In this document: piece after piece, positions 8,518 through 16,982 of the stretch | How positions within the stretch are numbered: the stretch's first letter is position 1 | Layout: each line of letters begins with the position of its first letter | Source of the DNA: DAONLM01 sp035406685 | GTDB taxonomy: Bacteria > Spirochaetota > GWE2-31-10 > MWDO01 | DNA: 27,422 bases | Direction of reading: 5' to 3' | Assembly: GCA_035406685.1 (NCBI GenBank) | Contig: DAONLM010000015.1 | Span: forward strand, 1-27,422 | Notes under the pieces: model-generated | The model's input: only the letters and a program-made list of their open reading frames with translations | The model's database searches: none | What the model was told of the DNA's origin: nothing | Made by a program: the position numbers and the translations under genes

Positions 8518-8535
8518 TTAAAAGGAGGATTAAAT

Positions 8536-9042
8536 ATGAAGGAATTTGACTTTGTTTTGAATAAATCTCTATTCGATAAAATTAAAGATTTAAAAGATAA
8601 GAAAAATAAGGATCTTTCAGTTATTGTTAGAGAAATAATTTTATTGATGATTCCGATTTTAAGGAAAAAACACCTTTATGAAAAGAGGCGAAAGAAGGAC
8701 TATAAATTTATAAATGCCTCTGAAAAAATAAGAGTGTTTTTACCAGAGGAGGTATATAATGAGTTGAAACTTGTACATGACCAGTTAAACTCATTTAGTA
8801 TTGCAACTCTTATAAGGGAGCTACTTGAGATATATTTTATAGGAATTGAAATTTATGGGGAAGAGAAATTTATGAAAATGATACAAAAACTAAAAAATGA
8901 GATAGAGGGGTTAAAGATAAAAAAGGTTTGTGTGGTGAAGGAGGAAAGAGCCCAAGATATCCCATGCTCAATAGAGCCTAACGACTACTTTTTATTAAAA
9001 TTTAACTCAAATTTCTGCCTGAAAGAGATAAAATTCTTATAA
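8536..9042 (+). CDS. Tandem ribbon-helix-helix protein, copy 2 (complete)
   Basis: 168 residues with two RHH units in one chain. RHH1 (about 3-42): strand EFDFVLNKS, helix A LFDKIKDLKDKKN, helix B LSVIVREIILLMIPIL. A basic linker (RKKHLYEKRRKKDYKF) leads to RHH2 (about 56-95): strand EKIRVFLPEE, helix A VYNELKLVHDQL, turn NSFS, helix B IATLIRELLEIYF. Then a lysine-rich helix, a DIP motif (134-140) and the tail DYFLLKFNSNFCLKEIKFL. Two units could pair within one chain. ATG with AGGAGG at ideal spacing; the shared N-terminus with copy 3 supports it. It stands alone: tRNA-Gln is divergent upstream and a separate promoter drives the next operon. A DNA-binding, perhaps self-regulating role is inferred; targets are unknown. 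Confidence 0.85.
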   Translation: MKEFDFVLNKSLFDKIKDLKDKKNKDLSVIVREIILLMIPILRKKHLYEKRRKKDYKFINASEKIRVFLPEEVYNELKLVHDQLNSFSIATLIRELLEIYFIGIEIYGEEKFMKMIQKLKNEIEGLKIKKVCVVKEERAQDIPCSIEPNDYFLLKFNSNFCLKEIKFL

Positions 9043-9055
9043 AATTAATGAAATG

Positions 9056-9103
9056 TCTAAAATTTTACCATTCTATCTTTATTACTCAAAACTTACCCTT
9101 AGG
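9056..9103 (+). repeat. Conserved 3' block after RHH copy 2
   Basis: This matches the block at 403-450 at 47 of 48 positions and begins 13 nt after the stop. Here it runs into an inverted repeat: TTAGGC (9099-9104) and GCCTAA (9124-9129) around a 19-nt loop, a possible weak RNA hairpin with no T-run behind it. Copy 1 keeps only part of that pairing. Confidence 0.78.
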
Positions 9104-9161
9104 CTAATTCTATCTTTTTATCTGCCTAAAAATAAAATCGCACCCTTAATGATTTAATTTT

Positions 9162-9190
9162 TTGACAAAGTTTAAAAATTTGTTTATAAA
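9162..9190 (+). promoter_or_regulatory. Promoter for the HisE-like/peptidase/lipoprotein operon
   Basis: TTGACA (9162-9167), 17-bp spacer, TATAAA (9185-9190), 24 bp before the next ATG. The run-up TTTAATTTTTTGACAAA is almost identical to that behind RHH copy 3. Confidence 0.72.
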
Positions 9191-9214
9191 TAATTTTGAA
9201 AAAGGGAGTAGTGT

Positions 9215-9772
9215 ATGAACAAACCAGACTTTAATAAAATTAATGTTTATAATATGAAAGTCTTTGATGATAATAAAAATCTACTTCACAAAGGCTTTTT
9301 AAATCTCAAAGCCTGGAATAAGACAATTGAAAATGCTGAGATATGGGAATATTTCCCAGAAAATGATAGGGTAATAGCAAAAGATTTTTATCCTCTTATT
9401 GTTGATTTAAAAAATATTGAGATTGAAGATAATACTATAATTATAAAATTAAAAAATAGAAAATCAGAGGAAAAAAAGGACAATAGTTTCAGAGACATTT
9501 TATTTAAATTGGAAGAGATAATAAAATCAAGAAAATTAGAATTGCCAGAGAAATCATATACAGCCTATCTTTTTAAAAATGGAGAGGATAAAATACTAAA
9601 AAAGATTGCTGAAGAATCAGCAGAATTAATTCTTGCTTCAAAAGGTGGAAATAGTGTAGAAATAATAGCAGAAACATCTGATCTTATATATCATATATTT
9701 GTATTACTTGTATATAAAGAGGTGCCATTTGATAGGATACTCGAAGAATTATATAACAGGATGAATAAGTAG
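9215..9772 (+). CDS. HisE-like phosphoribosyl-ATP pyrophosphatase domain with degenerate HisI-like N-terminus
   Basis: The C-terminal half (about 94-185) is an all-alpha MazG/HisE fold: EDKILKKIAEESAELILA with the metal-binding EESAE at 133-137, then ETSDLIYHIFVLLVYKEVPF with the second acidic site at 153-156. HisE hydrolyses phosphoribosyl-ATP in histidine synthesis; related folds clear other nucleotides. Residues 8-82 follow the outline of HisI (cyclohydrolase): LLHKGFLNLKAWNKTIENAE then IVDLKNIEIEDNTIIIKLK. They lack the DCD and CHTG/SC metal residues, so that activity is not expected. No other his gene is in the window. ATG with AAAGGGAG; first gene of a three-gene operon with the peptidase 6 nt behind. 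Confidence 0.72.
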   Translation: MNKPDFNKINVYNMKVFDDNKNLLHKGFLNLKAWNKTIENAEIWEYFPENDRVIAKDFYPLIVDLKNIEIEDNTIIIKLKNRKSEEKKDNSFRDILFKLEEIIKSRKLELPEKSYTAYLFKNGEDKILKKIAEESAELILASKGGNSVEIIAETSDLIYHIFVLLVYKEVPFDRILEELYNRMNK

Positions 9773-9778
9773 GTAATT

Positions 9779-11380
9779 ATGAATATAAAAATAAAAGATG
9801 GATTTAACCCAGAAAAGATAAAAGAAAAAGTTATATTTACAGATATAAGTATTGATATTTCCTCTTTTACAGAAGAAGAGAAAAAAATAGTCGCTTTTCT
9901 TATGCAAGCTTCTGACCTTATTCAGGAAATATTTTATCTACAAAAATATAAAGATAACCTCTTAATAAAAAAAGAGATAGAAAAAATAGACATTCCATAT
10001 TTAAAAGAATATTTTACTATAATGAATGGTCCTTTTGATGCATATAATAACAATGAGCCTTATATTGAAGAATTCAATAATAAAAATATATATGATAATG
10101 AAAAGGCTAATTTTTATCCAGAAGATCTTTCGATTGAAGAGTGGAATGATTTTCTCAATAATAATCCAGAATTAAAAGATGAATTTATCTTTCCTTATAC
10201 TATTATTGTAAGAGAGAATGGTAAATTGAAAGCAGTAAAATACTCAGATTATTATAAAGAGTATTTATCAAAAATAAGTGAACTTTTATTTGAAGCAAGT
10301 AACTATACTAATAACTTCTCTTTAAAGTCTTATCTAACTTCTCAAGCAAATGCCTTTTTAAATAACGATTTTTATGAAGCAGACATAAGATGGCTACAAA
10401 TAGAAGATAGCAACATTGAGCCTCTACTTGGTGCCCATGAATTTTATGAGGATAGATTTCTCGGGTATAAGGCTAGTTTTACAGCATTTATTTCTATAAT
10501 AAAAAAAGATGAGAATAAAAAACTTGAATTTATTGAAAAATTGCTTGATAAATTACAAAGTAATCTTCCTTTACCAGATTATTGTAAAAAATTTAAGAGG
10601 GGATCTCAATCACAGATTAAAATTGTAGATTTAATATACTCTTCTGGTGATGCAAGAGGACCTTTTCAGACAATAGCCTTCAATCTTCCCAATTCTCAAA
10701 AGATAAAAAAAGAATTTGGGAGTAAAAAGGTTCTTTTATATAATATTATTGAAGCGAAATTTAATAATATCCTCATGCCAATAGCAAGAAGAGTCTTAAC
10801 AGAAAAAGAAATTTTAAGGCTTAGTTTTCCGGCAAATTTTAATCTCATACTATTTCATGAAATAAGTCATGAATTAGGTATATCTTTTATAAAGGATAGT
10901 GACGGAACACAAAGAGAGGTAAGTTATTATTTAAAAGAACTGTATCCTATAATTGAAGAGACAAAGGCTGATGTAATGGGCATATATCTACTATCTTATT
11001 TTTTAAAAGAGTGTTTTATATCTGATTGCTCTATCATGGAAGTCTGCACAACCTACATTATGGGATTGCTTAGATCAATAAGATTTGGGAAAGAGAATGT
11101 CTATTGTATAAGTAGTATTATTCAATGGAATTTTCTAAAAAAAGAAGATGTTTTGATAACCTTAAATAACAATAAATTTTCAATTGATCTTCATAAATTT
11201 GAAAAGACCATAGAGAAACTCCTTAATATTATATTAACTTTACAAAAGCAAGGGGATTATGATAAATGCGATATCTTCATAAAAGAGTATAGTAAAATAG
11301 AATCAGATTTAGAAATTATAATTAATTCACTAAAAGATCTTCCAATTGATATCTACCCATCTTTTAAGATAAATATGTAA
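9779..11380 (+). CDS. Dipeptidyl peptidase III-like zinc metallopeptidase (M49 type)
   Basis: 533 residues. The zinc site is HEISHELG at 360-367 (H360, E361, H364) with the second motif EETKAD at 393-398, E394 being the likely third ligand. The layout and the upstream stretch VDLIYSSGDARGPFQTIAFN match DPP III-family enzymes, which remove dipeptides from the N-terminus of short peptides in the cytoplasm. Classical members have a six-residue HExxGH; this has the short HExxH form, which I recall from the Caldithrix abyssi enzyme. No signal peptide. The sequence before about residue 200 is poorly recognisable. AGTAGGT precedes the ATG, 6 nt after the HisE-like stop. Confidence 0.82.
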   Translation: MNIKIKDGFNPEKIKEKVIFTDISIDISSFTEEEKKIVAFLMQASDLIQEIFYLQKYKDNLLIKKEIEKIDIPYLKEYFTIMNGPFDAYNNNEPYIEEFNNKNIYDNEKANFYPEDLSIEEWNDFLNNNPELKDEFIFPYTIIVRENGKLKAVKYSDYYKEYLSKISELLFEASNYTNNFSLKSYLTSQANAFLNNDFYEADIRWLQIEDSNIEPLLGAHEFYEDRFLGYKASFTAFISIIKKDENKKLEFIEKLLDKLQSNLPLPDYCKKFKRGSQSQIKIVDLIYSSGDARGPFQTIAFNLPNSQKIKKEFGSKKVLLYNIIEAKFNNILMPIARRVLTEKEILRLSFPANFNLILFHEISHELGISFIKDSDGTQREVSYYLKELYPIIEETKADVMGIYLLSYFLKECFISDCSIMEVCTTYIMGLLRSIRFGKENVYCISSIIQWNFLKKEDVLITLNNNKFSIDLHKFEKTIEKLLNIILTLQKQGDYDKCDIFIKEYSKIESDLEIIINSLKDLPIDIYPSFKINM

Positions 11381-11392
11381 TGAGAGGTAAAA

Positions 11393-11806
11393 ATGAAAAA
11401 GATTATTATTTTAAAAGTATTATTAATTTTTCTTTTGATAAACTGTATTTCTATATCAAATGTGATATCACCATCCAGAAGACATGAGGGTAAATGGAAA
11501 GGAATTTTACCGGATAAAAGAGAGATTATGCTTATTCTTGATAAAAATGGATATGCTAAACTGTATCTTGACAAAAATTTGGTTTTATTAAATAATAGCC
11601 CAAATGAGATATACTATGCAATTGATTATACAAAAGAGCCTATCTCTCTTGATATTATTTTTTACTCTGAGAAACAGAGTGATGTAATAAAATGTATTAT
11701 AGATTTTCTTTCTGAAACTATGGTGAGATTTGCAACTAATTTTAATCATGTTAGGCCAGATAAATTTGATGACAATAATACTACTATTTTAAAAAAGGTA
11801 AATTAA
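11393..11806 (+). CDS. Small lipoprotein, unknown function
   Basis: 137 residues starting MKKIIILKVLLIFLLINC: a hydrophobic signal with Cys18 in a relaxed LINC lipobox, as in spirochaete lipoproteins. The mature part is beta-rich (GKWKGILPDKREIMLILD, GYAKLYLDKNLVLL) and ends in a charged tail. The opening GKWKG-ILPD resembles small calycin- or lipocalin-like extracytoplasmic domains, but I would not assign it. GAGAGGT lies 5 bases before the ATG. It is 12 nt after the peptidase gene and is the last gene of that operon; its stop overlaps that of the convergent TPR gene. Confidence 0.78.
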   Translation: MKKIIILKVLLIFLLINCISISNVISPSRRHEGKWKGILPDKREIMLILDKNGYAKLYLDKNLVLLNNSPNEIYYAIDYTKEPISLDIIFYSEKQSDVIKCIIDFLSETMVRFATNFNHVRPDKFDDNNTTILKKVN

Positions 11807-13854
11807 GGTATTCTTATTCCTAAATCCTTTCGTTTATAGACTTGTGGAGTGCTTAGAAGATATTTTGCTCTATATTCAAGAGTAGATGGAGAATTTGAGA
11901 ATTTTTTTAGAAGTATATTATCTATTTCTCTATGTTCAGAGAGGTTATATTTTTTTCTATGGCATAAAGATAAAAGTATAAGATAGCCGGGTTTCTCACC
12001 GTTTTGCTTTATAAGATGTTTTGCGATCTTTATTGCATATTCTACCTTATTTTCAAAATAATAGAGATAACCAAGAGATAATTTAAAAAACGAATTATTT
12101 TTTTCTTTATTTAATTTTAGATACTCTTCAAGGAGTTCTATTGCTATATCATATCTTGCCTTTTTAAAATATACAAGGGCTTCATAGATAAGTGAACTTT
12201 TAAACTCTTTGTTTGTAAATCTCATTAATTTACACAATTTTAATGACATATTAAGATTATTCTTTTTATAGAAAAAGGTAAGAGACTTAAATTGAGTCGG
12301 TAAATATAATGGATTTTTATAAAAACTTTCTCTTAAATGAAAGAGTCCTTTTTTATTCTTTTTCATTCTAAAATATATGTCACTCAAAAGATAATTTGCC
12401 TCATAAGAAAACGGGCTAAAATTATTTAAAACCTCTATCGCCTTTTCAAACTTACTCTCTTTTATTAAGAAATATGCATAAAATAATGCGATTTTTTGAT
12501 CATTTTTTTGATAGTTGTATAACTTTTCAGAATATTCGAGTGCAAGATTATTAAGATTTTCTGTATGAAGAATATCAATTATATTGTTAAGAACCCATGT
12601 ATCCTGTGGATTTATTTCATAAAGTTTATAAAAGTAAAATAGCGCTTCTGAATAATTTTTTTGCTTTAGATAATATAAAGCCTCTGATTCTAAAAATATA
12701 GGATTGTTACTAAAAATTTTTGAAAGATAGTCATGATAAATCTTTACAAAATTGAAATTATTGTTATTGATGGCACTATAATATAAATAGAGAATTGTCT
12801 TATTATTGTAGGAATTAATATTTATAAAATTAAGAGCATTCTCTTCAGTCTTTTTAAATTCTTTCTGACTTATTAAAAACAAAAGATAGGAGTTGTTTAT
12901 TAAGATATTTTTCTTAGTAATATCAAATATTAACTTGTAGATATTTTCTGTCTTTCTATATTCCCCGTTATTAAATCGTGATTGAGCAAGATAAAAAAGA
13001 ATATTCTCATCAAATCTTTTTTTATTGTATAATTGAATAAATAATGGTATTGCCTCTTTATATTTTTTCCTTTGATAAAGTGTATATGCTAAAATTTTTT
13101 TAAATTCATAAATGTCTACCTGAGGGGAAAACTTATCTACCTTGATTTTTTTAAGAATATTTTCAAGATTTTTTAGATCATTAAGATTAAAATAGATGTA
13201 AGAAAGTGAAATTTTAATAGACTCGCTATTTTTAAATCTTTTGTAGAGATATTCAAAATGTTTTTTTGCATTATAAAAATCCCCTTCTATAAGGTATATT
13301 GAGCCAAGTTGAAAGTGAGAAGAATAGTTTTCATTGTTTATATTAATAGCAAGTTCAAAAAATTTTTTTGCCTCTTTATAATTACTAATAAAATAAAATT
13401 CATTCCCGATATTAAAATAACATAAAGATAAAATATTTTTTACTATCTTTTTATCAAGAAGATAATCCGGACTTTTTTTAAAATATTCAAGAGCCTTTGA
13501 ATAGTTTTTGTTTTTATAATAGACCATCCCAATATAAAAACTACTCTCTTTTATTTTAGTAAGTGACTTTTCGAGATAAAATAGGGCTTTTTCTGGATCT
13601 ATGAATATTAAAGCCTTACCATAATAAAAATTAAACACTGGATTATCGTTATTAAAATCATAGGCTACTTTTAAATAAGAAATAGCCTTATCATACTCCT
13701 TCTTATAATAAAAGATTCTACCTATATAATAATACAAAATTGCTCTAAAAGGATTTCTTTTTATCTCTTCGTTAAAATAGAATAGAGCATTGTCAAAATC
13801 TCTTTTCTTAAAATATTCTATTGCTTTAAAAAAGTTATTATCTTTTTTATCCAA
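11803..13854 (-). CDS. Large tetratricopeptide-repeat protein
   Basis: 683 residues made almost wholly of TPR units, about 17-19 by eye. Examples are YYYIGRIFYYKKEYDKAISYL, SSFYIGMVYYKNKNYSKALEYF (both near the N-terminus) and LSLGYLYYFENKVEYAIKIA near the end. No signal peptide or membrane helix, so a cytoplasmic scaffold is likely; partners are unknown. Tyrosine, phenylalanine and asparagine content is very high, in keeping with the base composition. The start is a TTG with AGGT ten bases upstream; no in-frame ATG lies nearby. It is 47 nt behind the 129-aa exported protein, so both may use the promoter at 14309-14337. Confidence 0.82.
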   Translation of the reverse strand: MDKKDNNFFKAIEYFKKRDFDNALFYFNEEIKRNPFRAILYYYIGRIFYYKKEYDKAISYLKVAYDFNNDNPVFNFYYGKALIFIDPEKALFYLEKSLTKIKESSFYIGMVYYKNKNYSKALEYFKKSPDYLLDKKIVKNILSLCYFNIGNEFYFISNYKEAKKFFELAININNENYSSHFQLGSIYLIEGDFYNAKKHFEYLYKRFKNSESIKISLSYIYFNLNDLKNLENILKKIKVDKFSPQVDIYEFKKILAYTLYQRKKYKEAIPLFIQLYNKKRFDENILFYLAQSRFNNGEYRKTENIYKLIFDITKKNILINNSYLLFLISQKEFKKTEENALNFININSYNNKTILYLYYSAINNNNFNFVKIYHDYLSKIFSNNPIFLESEALYYLKQKNYSEALFYFYKLYEINPQDTWVLNNIIDILHTENLNNLALEYSEKLYNYQKNDQKIALFYAYFLIKESKFEKAIEVLNNFSPFSYEANYLLSDIYFRMKKNKKGLFHLRESFYKNPLYLPTQFKSLTFFYKKNNLNMSLKLCKLMRFTNKEFKSSLIYEALVYFKKARYDIAIELLEEYLKLNKEKNNSFFKLSLGYLYYFENKVEYAIKIAKHLIKQNGEKPGYLILLSLCHRKKYNLSEHREIDNILLKKFSNSPSTLEYRAKYLLSTPQVYKRKDLGIRIP

Positions 13855-13901
13855 TTTTACTACCTGAAAGAATAAATTTTTATTTTAAAATAGTAAAAAT
13901 C

Positions 13902-14291
13902 TTAATTTCTACCATAACCATACGGATATTTTTTTCTTAGTCTATTTTTTTCTATAACCGGAGAGAATTTCTTTTTGAATCTCATACTCTCTCCTTTTCC
14001 ATTAGTATACATATTTGTCGGAATAAATTTTTCCAATATTGTAAAATTCTCATCGAATTTGCTTTGTTCCCAGAACTCTTTACCCTCATAAGTAAAATAT
14101 ATCTCAACCCCATCTAAATTTTCTTTATACTTATAATAGCCAACTGGTTTTTTAGAAAAATAGATTTCATATACCCTATTAAATGAGATAAATTTTATAC
14201 AAAAAAGTCTTTCTACACTCTTATCAATTGAAAATAAATAATAAAAATTTAAAAAAATAATAAAAACTATTGACAATATTATATTTTTCAT
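13902..14291 (-). CDS. Small exported protein, unknown function
   Basis: 129 residues with an N-terminal signal or anchor (MKNIILSIVFIIFLNFYYLFS). The mature part has alternating strands (LFCIKFISFNRVYEIYFSKK, GVEIYFTYEGKEFWEQSKF) and a basic, Tyr/Gly-rich end KKYPYGYGRN. No cysteine in a lipobox position. I do not recognise the family. The ATG has no obvious ribosome binding site, but a well-formed promoter ends 17 bp upstream, so the leader is short. The CNNM gene is transcribed divergently from the other side of a 51-bp gap. Confidence 0.68.
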   Translation of the reverse strand: MKNIILSIVFIIFLNFYYLFSIDKSVERLFCIKFISFNRVYEIYFSKKPVGYYKYKENLDGVEIYFTYEGKEFWEQSKFDENFTILEKFIPTNMYTNGKGESMRFKKKFSPVIEKNRLRKKYPYGYGRN

Positions 14292-14308
14292 TATTATTAT
14301 TATCGTAT

Positions 14309-14337
14309 ATTATATACTTTTTTTAATTAAGTGTAAA
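14309..14337 (-). promoter_or_regulatory. Promoter for the exported protein/TPR operon
   Basis: Minus strand TTTACA (14332-14337), 17-bp spacer, TATAAT (14309-14314). It fills almost the entire gap between two divergent genes. Confidence 0.7.
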
Positions 14338-14342
14338 CAAAA

Positions 14343-15614
14343 TTGATAGGCATTGAATACTATTTTTTATTACTCATAATTCTACTCGGTTTATCATTCT
14401 TTTTTTCCTGTTCAGAGACGTCTCTTTTCTCTTTAAGTAAAACCAAACTTGAAGAGATTAAAGAAAAACATCCTAAAAGAGGAGCAATAATAGAAAATTT
14501 ACTGGTTGAACCACAACGATTGCTTGTTACTATACTGATATGTAATACAACAGTAAATATCTTAGCAACAATTGTCGCATCTCATATATTTTCAAAATTA
14601 TGGCCAGATTTTGAGTTGTGGGTATTAATAAGTGTAATGACATTGCTGGTATTGATATTTGGAGAGGTAACGCCTAAATCTATTGCTATAAAATTTGCAC
14701 CAAATATATCAATAAATGTTGCACCCATACTATTAAGCCTTTCATTTGTATTAAGGCCTCTTATCGCAATATTTAAAGCAATCTCTCATTCTCTCGTAAC
14801 TCTCAATTCATTTTTATTTTTTAGAAAAGTTAAGGAGAGTTATGAATTTGCAACAGATGAGATGGAAGAGATAATAACAGAGAGTCTTGATAAAGGTTTA
14901 ATAGCAAAAGAGGAGGGGACAATATTAAAAAATTTAATCCACTTTGAAGATATGGAAATATGGAAAATAATGACCCCAAGAAATGAGATCTTTTCTGTAC
15001 CGATTACTATCGAGATAAATAAAGCAATTGAACTAATAAAAGAAAAAAAGTATTCAAGGATTCCAGTATGGGCAGAGAATGAAGAAAATATAATAGGAAT
15101 TTTACATATAAAAGAACTTCTTAAAATAGAAGATCGAAACCTTCCTTTACTTTATGTTAGTAAGAAGATCTTAAAAAAGCCATTCTTTGTCCCAGAATCA
15201 ATGAAAGTAGAAAGTTTATTAAAAGAATTTCAGACAACAAATAATCATTTAGCACTGGTAATAGATGAATTTGGGGGGATATCTGGGCTTGTCACTCTTG
15301 AAGATCTGATAGAGACAATCATTGGAGATGTTATTGATAAGGCTGATGTTAAGCCTCTCTATTATAAGTATAACAATTCTATGATTGAGGTTGAGGGAAA
15401 AATTACAATAGAAGAGTTCAACGACGTATTTAATACTAATATAAAGAGTAAGGAAGCTGTTACAGTTGCTGGTTTTTTACTTGAAAATATTAAAAAGATT
15501 CCAAAGGTTGGAGAGATATTTAACATTAACAATCTTCAGTTTAGAATTTCAGAGGTAAAGCCAAACAAAATAGAGAAGATACTTATTACAAAACTTAAAA
15601 AAAGAAAGGAATAA
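14343..15614 (+). CDS. CNNM/CorC-family transporter, paralogue 1
   Basis: 423 residues in the standard order. A DUF21 (CNNM) membrane domain with about four helices (1-165) holds FFSCSETSLFSLSKTKL, LLVTILICNTTVNILAT and FGEVTPKSIA. A CBS-domain pair follows (about 205-330; MTPRNEIFSVP, VIDEFGGISGLVTLEDL). A CorC/HlyC transporter-associated domain ends the chain (340-420). The family is linked to magnesium/cobalt export; older annotations call it haemolysin TlyC. CBS pairs usually sense adenine nucleotides. The start is a TTG without a clear ribosome binding site; no better in-frame start exists before the first membrane helix. The second paralogue begins 3 nt after the stop. Confidence 0.88.
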   Translation: MIGIEYYFLLLIILLGLSFFFSCSETSLFSLSKTKLEEIKEKHPKRGAIIENLLVEPQRLLVTILICNTTVNILATIVASHIFSKLWPDFELWVLISVMTLLVLIFGEVTPKSIAIKFAPNISINVAPILLSLSFVLRPLIAIFKAISHSLVTLNSFLFFRKVKESYEFATDEMEEIITESLDKGLIAKEEGTILKNLIHFEDMEIWKIMTPRNEIFSVPITIEINKAIELIKEKKYSRIPVWAENEENIIGILHIKELLKIEDRNLPLLYVSKKILKKPFFVPESMKVESLLKEFQTTNNHLALVIDEFGGISGLVTLEDLIETIIGDVIDKADVKPLYYKYNNSMIEVEGKITIEEFNDVFNTNIKSKEAVTVAGFLLENIKKIPKVGEIFNINNLQFRISEVKPNKIEKILITKLKKRKE

Positions 15615-15617
15615 GAT

Positions 15618-16883
15618 GTGGATTTATTATTAATTATAATAATACCTATTATTATAGTCTTATTTATTTTTATTCAGAGTTTTTTTTCAAATTCAGAAAT
15701 GGCAATGGTAAGTTCTAATAGAATAAGATTAAAATATCTTGCAAATAATGGAGATAGAAATGCAAAAATTATTCTTAATCTTTTAGATAATCCAGAAAGA
15801 TTATTTGGAACAACTCTTGTAGGAATAAATTTAGCAACAGTAATATCAACCGCTCTATCTGATTTTTATTTTAAAAAGATCATCTATAATAAAATAATAG
15901 AATTTTTACCTTTTATTGATAAAATAATCTCAATAGATACTTTAATTTCGTTTATAATGGTCCCATCAGTTCTTATTTTTGGTGAACTATTTCCAATGTC
16001 TATTGCAAGAAAGTATCCTAATACAATGGCGTTAAGAAATGCAAAATTTATTAAGATTGGTTACCTAACATTCTTTCCTTTAATGTTAGTAGTTAGTAAT
16101 ATCTCTAAACTGGTAGGGCTTCTTTTTAAGACTAAAGCAAGTGAATTTGGTAAATTAACGAGAGAAGAACTTCAACTTATTGTTGCCGGAAGATTTGGCA
16201 ATATAAAAGAAAAGACAAAAAAGATAATAAATGAGGTATTTGATATAAATGAACTTACAGCAGAGGATGTTATGGTTCATCTGAATGAAGTAAAAATGAT
16301 AAATATAAATGCAACTGTTAAAGAATTAAGAGAATTGACATATTCTACTAATTTTAGCAGATTTCCAGTCTATTCAGAGGATATATTTAATATAGTTGCG
16401 ACAATTCATTCATTAAATATATTGGGTGCAAATGATAATGAAAATATTTCAAATTATATAGAAAAGTTATATATTGTCCCTTCGTCAAAGCCAGTAATCC
16501 AGATACTCTCAGAGTTAAAAAGAAATAGAAAATATATGGCAATTGTCGTGGATGAATTTGGTGTAGCATGTGGAATACTAACAATAGAAGACATTGTTAA
16601 AAAGATTGTCGGGGATATAAATGAAGATGTTAAGATTAGAAATAAAGAATCCGAAGAGGGAAATGATTATATTTTTGATGCAAAAATGGATTTGAAAGAA
16701 TTTTATGAAAAAACTGGCATAGATTTTACAGATGAGAATGTCTCAACTTTAAATGGAATAATAAGCCTTGCTCTTGGAAGAATAGGCAGAAAAAATGAGA
16801 GAGTAGTATATAAGAATGTAGAATTCGAAATAATAGATGCAACTGATAGAAGTGTAAAATTAATAAAATTATTAAAAAAATAA
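15618..16883 (+). CDS. CNNM/CorC-family transporter, paralogue 2
   Basis: 421 residues with the same DUF21, CBS pair and CorC/HlyC domains as its neighbour but only moderately similar. Motifs are FFSNSEMAMVSSNRIRLKYL, FGTTLVGINLATVISTAL and VVDEFGVACGILTIEDIV. In the membrane domain GE-x-x-PK reads FGELFPMSIARK, so the lysine kept in paralogue 1 is a methionine here. GTG start with only 3 nt after the previous stop and weak AAGGA about 10 bases upstream; an overlapping ATG 2 nt earlier is out of frame. The two probably form one operon and may act as a heterodimer, since CNNM proteins are dimers. Confidence 0.87.
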   Translation: MDLLLIIIIPIIIVLFIFIQSFFSNSEMAMVSSNRIRLKYLANNGDRNAKIILNLLDNPERLFGTTLVGINLATVISTALSDFYFKKIIYNKIIEFLPFIDKIISIDTLISFIMVPSVLIFGELFPMSIARKYPNTMALRNAKFIKIGYLTFFPLMLVVSNISKLVGLLFKTKASEFGKLTREELQLIVAGRFGNIKEKTKKIINEVFDINELTAEDVMVHLNEVKMININATVKELRELTYSTNFSRFPVYSEDIFNIVATIHSLNILGANDNENISNYIEKLYIVPSSKPVIQILSELKRNRKYMAIVVDEFGVACGILTIEDIVKKIVGDINEDVKIRNKESEEGNDYIFDAKMDLKEFYEKTGIDFTDENVSTLNGIISLALGRIGRKNERVVYKNVEFEIIDATDRSVKLIKLLKK

Positions 16884-16909
16884 TTTTTTTAAAAAATTTA
16901 TATATCCTG

Positions 16910-16938
16910 TTTACTTATTGCAAATAATTTATTATATT
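16910..16938 (+). promoter_or_regulatory. Promoter for the unknown gene pair
   Basis: TTTACT (16910-16915), 17-bp spacer, TATATT (16933-16938), 44 bp before the ATG at 16983. Confidence 0.55.
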
Positions 16939-16982
16939 TATTTTATAAAAATATTTTCATTATTTAACTTAGGAGAGTTAAA

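Noticed and set aside
8285..9042. RHH copy 2 as an element integrated at tRNA-Gln
   Set aside because: The gene lies on the 5' side of the tRNA, there is no duplicated tRNA end, no integrase and no attachment-site repeat.
8536..9042. RHH gene as the antitoxin of a toxin-antitoxin pair
   Set aside because: No adjacent small toxin-like gene on the same strand; each neighbour is a separate housekeeping or unrelated operon with its own promoter.
11803..13854. CRISPR-like or other nucleotide repeats in the TPR gene
   Set aside because: Repetition is at the protein level with 34-residue spacing; there is no regular nucleotide repeat with spacers.
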